Shown here: positions 4,420 through 7,780 of the stretch, piece after piece
Layout: the number at the start of each line of letters is the position of its first letter
How positions within the stretch are numbered: the first letter of the stretch is position 1
DNA from: CAYXGE01 sp964464435
GTDB taxonomy: Bacteria; Pseudomonadota; Gammaproteobacteria; Burkholderiales; Methylophilaceae
Length of the DNA stretch: 7,780 nucleotides
Reading direction: 5' to 3'
Assembly: GCA_964464435.1 (NCBI GenBank)
Contig: CAYXGE010000086.1
Coordinates: 1 to 7,780 of the forward strand
Notes under the pieces: model-generated
The model's database searches: none
What the model was told of the DNA's origin: nothing
The model's input: the letters and a program-made list of their open reading frames with translations, nothing else
Translations under genes and position numbers: made by a program

Positions 4420-7128
4420 ATGCAAGACAACAATTCTACTCTGATTTTATGCGCAAGCTCGCGTCTTGCACATCAATTGCGCTTGGCCCAACAGGCAGCA
4501 CACATTGCAAATGGTGATGTGCAGTGGCAGTCTGCCAATATACAAACTTTGCCGCAGTGGCTAGCTTACTATACCAACTATGCCTTATTAGCGGGTGACA
4601 TAAGTGCAGACTATTTTAGTGCAAATACCCTAAATGAGTTTACTGAAGCTATGTTGTGGCAACAGGCCATTGAAAGCTGTTTGGCCAAGCATGAGTATGC
4701 TGATTTATTTGATGTGCCAAGTTTAGCGCGTGCAGCCATTGCCGCCAATAAAATGCTGATTGATTGGCAGATTGCCGAGGCTGATATTAATCAAGCCTAT
4801 AGCAGTACAGAAACGCGCCAGTTTTTGCGTTGGCGTAACACCTTTTTTAAATTGTGTGAGCAACATCAAACGGTGACACCTGCATGGCACCTGCAACAGC
4901 AAGTGATTGCAATTGAACGTGCAAATTATCCTTTGCCAACACATATTGAGTTGGTAGGGTTTGATAGAATTACCCCGCTTGAACAGCGCTGTTTAGATAT
5001 TTTGCGAGCTAAAGGCGTGCAAGTACAGCAACGTCATTTACAAGTGAGTCATCCGCAACTCGCACAAATTGGTTTGGCGGATGTTAACGCAGAGTGCCGT
5101 GCCGTAGTGGCTTGGGCAAAAGCGCATTTAGAGCAACATCCGCAAAGCCAATTAGCCATTGTTTCGCCAATACAGGGCAATGTGCGACGCTTGCTAGCTG
5201 ATTTGTTAGATGACACCTTTCATCCCGAAACCATCGGGCTAAATATTGGGCATACACATCAGTATGAAGCGCCACGTATTTATGATTTTTCTATTGGCGT
5301 AATGCTGAGTGAAACAGTTATTTGTCGTAGTGCGTTGAATTTACTGCGCGTTGCCGCCTCGCATCAAGCGCATACACAGGCTGAGATAAGCGCTTTATTG
5401 CTTGATGTGTACTGGAGTGATTTAAGCGAGTTAGACGCTCGAAGTATTCTTGATGCGCGTATGCGTAAAAAGCTGATGCGTACCTTTAAGTGGCAACAAC
5501 TGCTTGATTTGGCGCAAGATAACCCCGCGCTTGCCGCGCTTAATGGGCACTTGCAAGTGATACAAGATGTGCAAAATTCTTGGCCCCAAAAACAAGCCCC
5601 ATCGCGCTGGGGACAAGCTTTTTCAGCATTATTGCAACAGTTAAATTGGGCACAAACGCGCGCTTTAAGTAGTCATGAATACCAAGCCAAACAAGCATGG
5701 GAAAGTTTGATTAATAGCTTTGCTGGCTTAGATAGCCTATTGGGAAATATTTCAATAAGCGAGGCGTTTTATCAGTGTTCACAACTTGCGCGCAACAAAA
5801 TGTTTATGCCAGAAGCCGTGGGAGATACGCGTATTCAACTGTTGGGCATGCTAGAAAATTTGAGCCAGCCAATTGATGCTATTTGGGTTATGGGTATGAA
5901 TGACCATTTATGGCCTCCACCTGCTGACCTAAACCCTTTATTACCAGCCTCTCTTCAGCGTGCGTTACAAACGCCAGGGGCAAACCCAGAGACACAAGCA
6001 GCCTTTGCGCAAATTGTGCATCAACGTTTATGCAATAGTGCGCGTGAGGTCGTTTTTTCATGGTCGCACAAAGAAGGTGAGCGCGAGTTACGTGTTTCAC
6101 CGTTGCTGGCAGACATACCTAGCTTAACTGATGTGCCTTTGGTGCCTACGCTTGCTGAAACTTTAGCGTTACCGCAAACCATGCAGTTATTGCCAGATAG
6201 CATGGCGCCTGCTGTGTTAGATGATGAAAAGCCACGTGGCGGTAGTCAGCTACTGGCGGCGCAAGCCATCTGCCCTGCATGGGCATTTTATCAATATCGA
6301 TTGGGCGCGCTAGCACTAGAAGAGCCTAGCGACGGGCTTGATAGCATGGTGCGTGGTAATTTGGTTCACGCTGTATTGCAACAATTTTGGCAAGCTTGCG
6401 GTAATTTGCAAACGCTTAAATCTTACAGCGCAGACGAGCTTGCCAGCCAAATTCATAGTGCTATTGAATATGCCATGCAAGCATTGAAGCATGCGCATCC
6501 GCCACAACTCATGCGTATTGAGCAACACCGCTTACAACAGTTGGTACATGCTTGGTTAGCCTTAGAAATGGAACGAGATGACTTTAGCGTAGAAGCTTGT
6601 GAGGCAGTGTACCCTATCAAGATTGCAGGCTTAGCCATTGAGTGCCGCATTGACCGTGTAGATGCGCTAGACGATGATAGCTTGGTGATTATTGATTACA
6701 AAACAGGTAGCAGTGACCCCCAATTAAAAAGTTGGGCAAGTGCGCGTATTAAAGAACCACAGTTACCTTTGTATGCGTCAATAGCACTCAAAGACCATCA
6801 GGTGGTGGCGGTATGTTTTGCTAAAGTGCACGTTGAAGCTTGCAAAATGACTGGACTAAGCCAAACAGAAGGTTTACCTGGCATTACACCGTTTGAAAAA
6901 CTCAAAAGTAATTCTGCATTTAAATCATTTGAACACATGTCTGGGCTTATTAAGCATTGGCAAATCAGCTTAGAAAGTATTGCCAATGAAATTAAGCAAG
7001 GGCAAGCTGGGGTGGTGTTTGAAAACGAAAATGACCTCTTATTTTGTGGCGTAAAACCTTTATTACGTTTGCCAGAGCGCCAATTGCAATTTGAAATGCA
7101 ACGTATGCAACAGGTTAAATCATCATGA
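4420..7128 (+). CDS. AddB-like DNA repair protein with C-terminal RecB-type PD-(D/E)XK nuclease
   Basis: The 902-residue protein matches the proteobacterial AddB-related repair family of about 900 residues (the TIGR03623 type, 'probable DNA repair protein'). The N-terminus (LILCASSRLAHQLRLAQQ) occupies the place of a helicase motif I but lacks a GxGKT/S Walker A. The middle retains the conserved WVMGMNDHLWPPP segment near residues 489-501. The C-terminal nuclease has the full RecB-family set: GNLVH (His650), Asp745 in IDRVD, Asp759 and Lys761 in IDYKTG, and Gln781 with Tyr785 in QLPLY. The CxxCxxxxxC end of iron-sulfur AddB is absent; only Cys618 lies in front of the nuclease. So it is probably a nuclease and scaffold subunit, partnered with the ATP-hydrolysing helicase whose gene overlaps its stop by 4 bases (ATGA). 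It would process double-strand breaks for RecA loading. No Shine-Dalgarno precedes the start. Confidence 0.85.
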   Translation: MQDNNSTLILCASSRLAHQLRLAQQAAHIANGDVQWQSANIQTLPQWLAYYTNYALLAGDISADYFSANTLNEFTEAMLWQQAIESCLAKHEYADLFDVPSLARAAIAANKMLIDWQIAEADINQAYSSTETRQFLRWRNTFFKLCEQHQTVTPAWHLQQQVIAIERANYPLPTHIELVGFDRITPLEQRCLDILRAKGVQVQQRHLQVSHPQLAQIGLADVNAECRAVVAWAKAHLEQHPQSQLAIVSPIQGNVRRLLADLLDDTFHPETIGLNIGHTHQYEAPRIYDFSIGVMLSETVICRSALNLLRVAASHQAHTQAEISALLLDVYWSDLSELDARSILDARMRKKLMRTFKWQQLLDLAQDNPALAALNGHLQVIQDVQNSWPQKQAPSRWGQAFSALLQQLNWAQTRALSSHEYQAKQAWESLINSFAGLDSLLGNISISEAFYQCSQLARNKMFMPEAVGDTRIQLLGMLENLSQPIDAIWVMGMNDHLWPPPADLNPLLPASLQRALQTPGANPETQAAFAQIVHQRLCNSAREVVFSWSHKEGERELRVSPLLADIPSLTDVPLVPTLAETLALPQTMQLLPDSMAPAVLDDEKPRGGSQLLAAQAICPAWAFYQYRLGALALEEPSDGLDSMVRGNLVHAVLQQFWQACGNLQTLKSYSADELASQIHSAIEYAMQALKHAHPPQLMRIEQHRLQQLVHAWLALEMERDDFSVEACEAVYPIKIAGLAIECRIDRVDALDDDSLVIIDYKTGSSDPQLKSWASARIKEPQLPLYASIALKDHQVVAVCFAKVHVEACKMTGLSQTEGLPGITPFEKLKSNSAFKSFEHMSGLIKHWQISLESIANEIKQGQAGVVFENENDLLFCGVKPLLRLPERQLQFEMQRMQQVKSS

Positions 7129-7780
7129 GCGCTAGCATCGAAAGCGATTTAATTAAGTTAGATAGTCAAAACCGCCAAACCGCGTTAGAACTTAGCTCGT
7201 TTATTGTAGAAGCACCTGCTGGCGCTGGCAAAACAGAGTTGCTCACGCAACGCTATTTAAAACTATTGGCGTATGTAGATTCACCAGAAGAAATTATTGC
7301 ACTCACTTTTACCAATAAAGCCGCGGCAGAAATGCGTAACCGCATTTTACAAAGCCTAGAAGCGGCTCAACAAAACACGCTAGTTGAACAAGCACACAAG
7401 CAACAAACGCGGTCTTTAGCTTTGGCAGCATTGGCTCAAGCACAGAAAAAGGGTTGGCAATTACTTACACAGCCATCACGTTTGCGCATTTTAACTATAG
7501 ATGCACTATGCAGTAGCCTAGCTGGGCAAATGCCTTTATTAAGCCGTTTAGGCGGACAACCTAAGGTGGCCGATGATGCAAAAACGCATTATTTAGAGGC
7601 GGCCAAGCGCACGCTGGCTATGGTGTCTAGTGAAGAGAGTTTAGAAGCGCCTGTGAGTCGTGTGCTGGCGTTTATGCAAAATGACACACAAAAATTGGCG
7701 GAATTATTAAGCGAGATGCTGGCAAAGCGCGAGCAATGGTTGCCTTTGACCACGCAACAGCATGCCTTAAATGAAGATGA
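7125..7780 (+). CDS. AddA/RecB-like UvrD-family helicase, 5' part (runs off window)
   Basis: The 218 visible residues begin MSASIESDLIKLDSQNRQTAL and carry the superfamily 1A helicase start. Gln19 (Q motif-like, NRQTAL) precedes Walker A at residues 30-37 (APAGAGKT), then LLTQRYLKLL, motif Ia at 59-72 (ALTFTNKAAAEMRN), and motif Ib/Ic near 122-128 (ILTIDAL). This order and spacing are typical of AddA, RecB and related UvrD proteins, which pump DNA with ATP and usually have over 1,000 residues with a C-terminal nuclease; that part lies outside the window. The ATG overlaps the stop of the AddB-like gene as ATGA, so translation is coupled and the products are expected to form one complex. Whether the missing end has its own nuclease cannot be seen. 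Confidence 0.88.
   Translation, partial: MSASIESDLIKLDSQNRQTALELSSFIVEAPAGAGKTELLTQRYLKLLAYVDSPEEIIALTFTNKAAAEMRNRILQSLEAAQQNTLVEQAHKQQTRSLALAALAQAQKKGWQLLTQPSRLRILTIDALCSSLAGQMPLLSRLGGQPKVADDAKTHYLEAAKRTLAMVSSEESLEAPVSRVLAFMQNDTQKLAELLSEMLAKREQWLPLTTQQHALNED

Noticed and set aside
4372..4425. 18-residue N-terminal extension of GreB from the ATG at 4425
   Set aside because: The added residues do not fit the GreB family, and the start would overlap the divergent gene's start codon.
4723..6986. Several minus-strand open frames of 60-73 codons inside the AddB-like gene
   Set aside because: All are shadows of the long conserved plus-strand gene, with no ribosome binding sites or family features.

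Overview
The window looks like chromosomal DNA of a moderately AT-rich betaproteobacterium. A Methylophilaceae member such as Methylotenera is my best guess, from the close fit of the EF-P and EarP sequences to that order's style. This is inferred by eye, not by a search. No tRNA, rRNA, insertion sequence or CRISPR array was seen, and coding density is high.

Left part (1-1989, all minus strand): earP (EF-P arginine rhamnosyltransferase), then an unrecognised 106-residue gene whose start overlaps the earP end, then the 5' two thirds of efp. The EF-P loop carries Arg32, the residue EarP modifies, so enzyme and substrate sit side by side. efp also has its own good promoter (TTACCA-17-TATAAT) and a short hairpin in its leader.

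Middle part (1999-3843, minus strand): a compact set of four small envelope genes. In transcription order they are a Cys/His-rich exported protein (DUF2946-like), a probable outer-membrane or periplasmic protein ending in Phe, a MerP-like periplasmic heavy-metal-binding domain protein (CxxC), and a MerT-like inner-membrane protein with a Cys-Cys pair in its first membrane helix. The last three have near-perfect Shine-Dalgarno sequences and gaps of 11 and 2 bases. A dyad with a U-run follows them. Just ahead of the last three is a perfect TTGACA directly next to a 22-base near-perfect palindrome, a candidate regulated promoter. No mercuric reductase or mer regulator is present, so this looks like a metal-trafficking cassette of undefined specificity rather than a mer operon.

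Right part (3880-7780): greB (transcript-cleavage factor, minus) is divergent from a plus-strand two-gene operon for double-strand-break repair. This operon holds an AddB-like protein with a C-terminal RecB-type nuclease domain, overlapping by ATGA with an AddA/RecB-like UvrD-family helicase that runs off the window. The two divergent starts are only 48 bases apart, with an 8-base palindrome in the centre.
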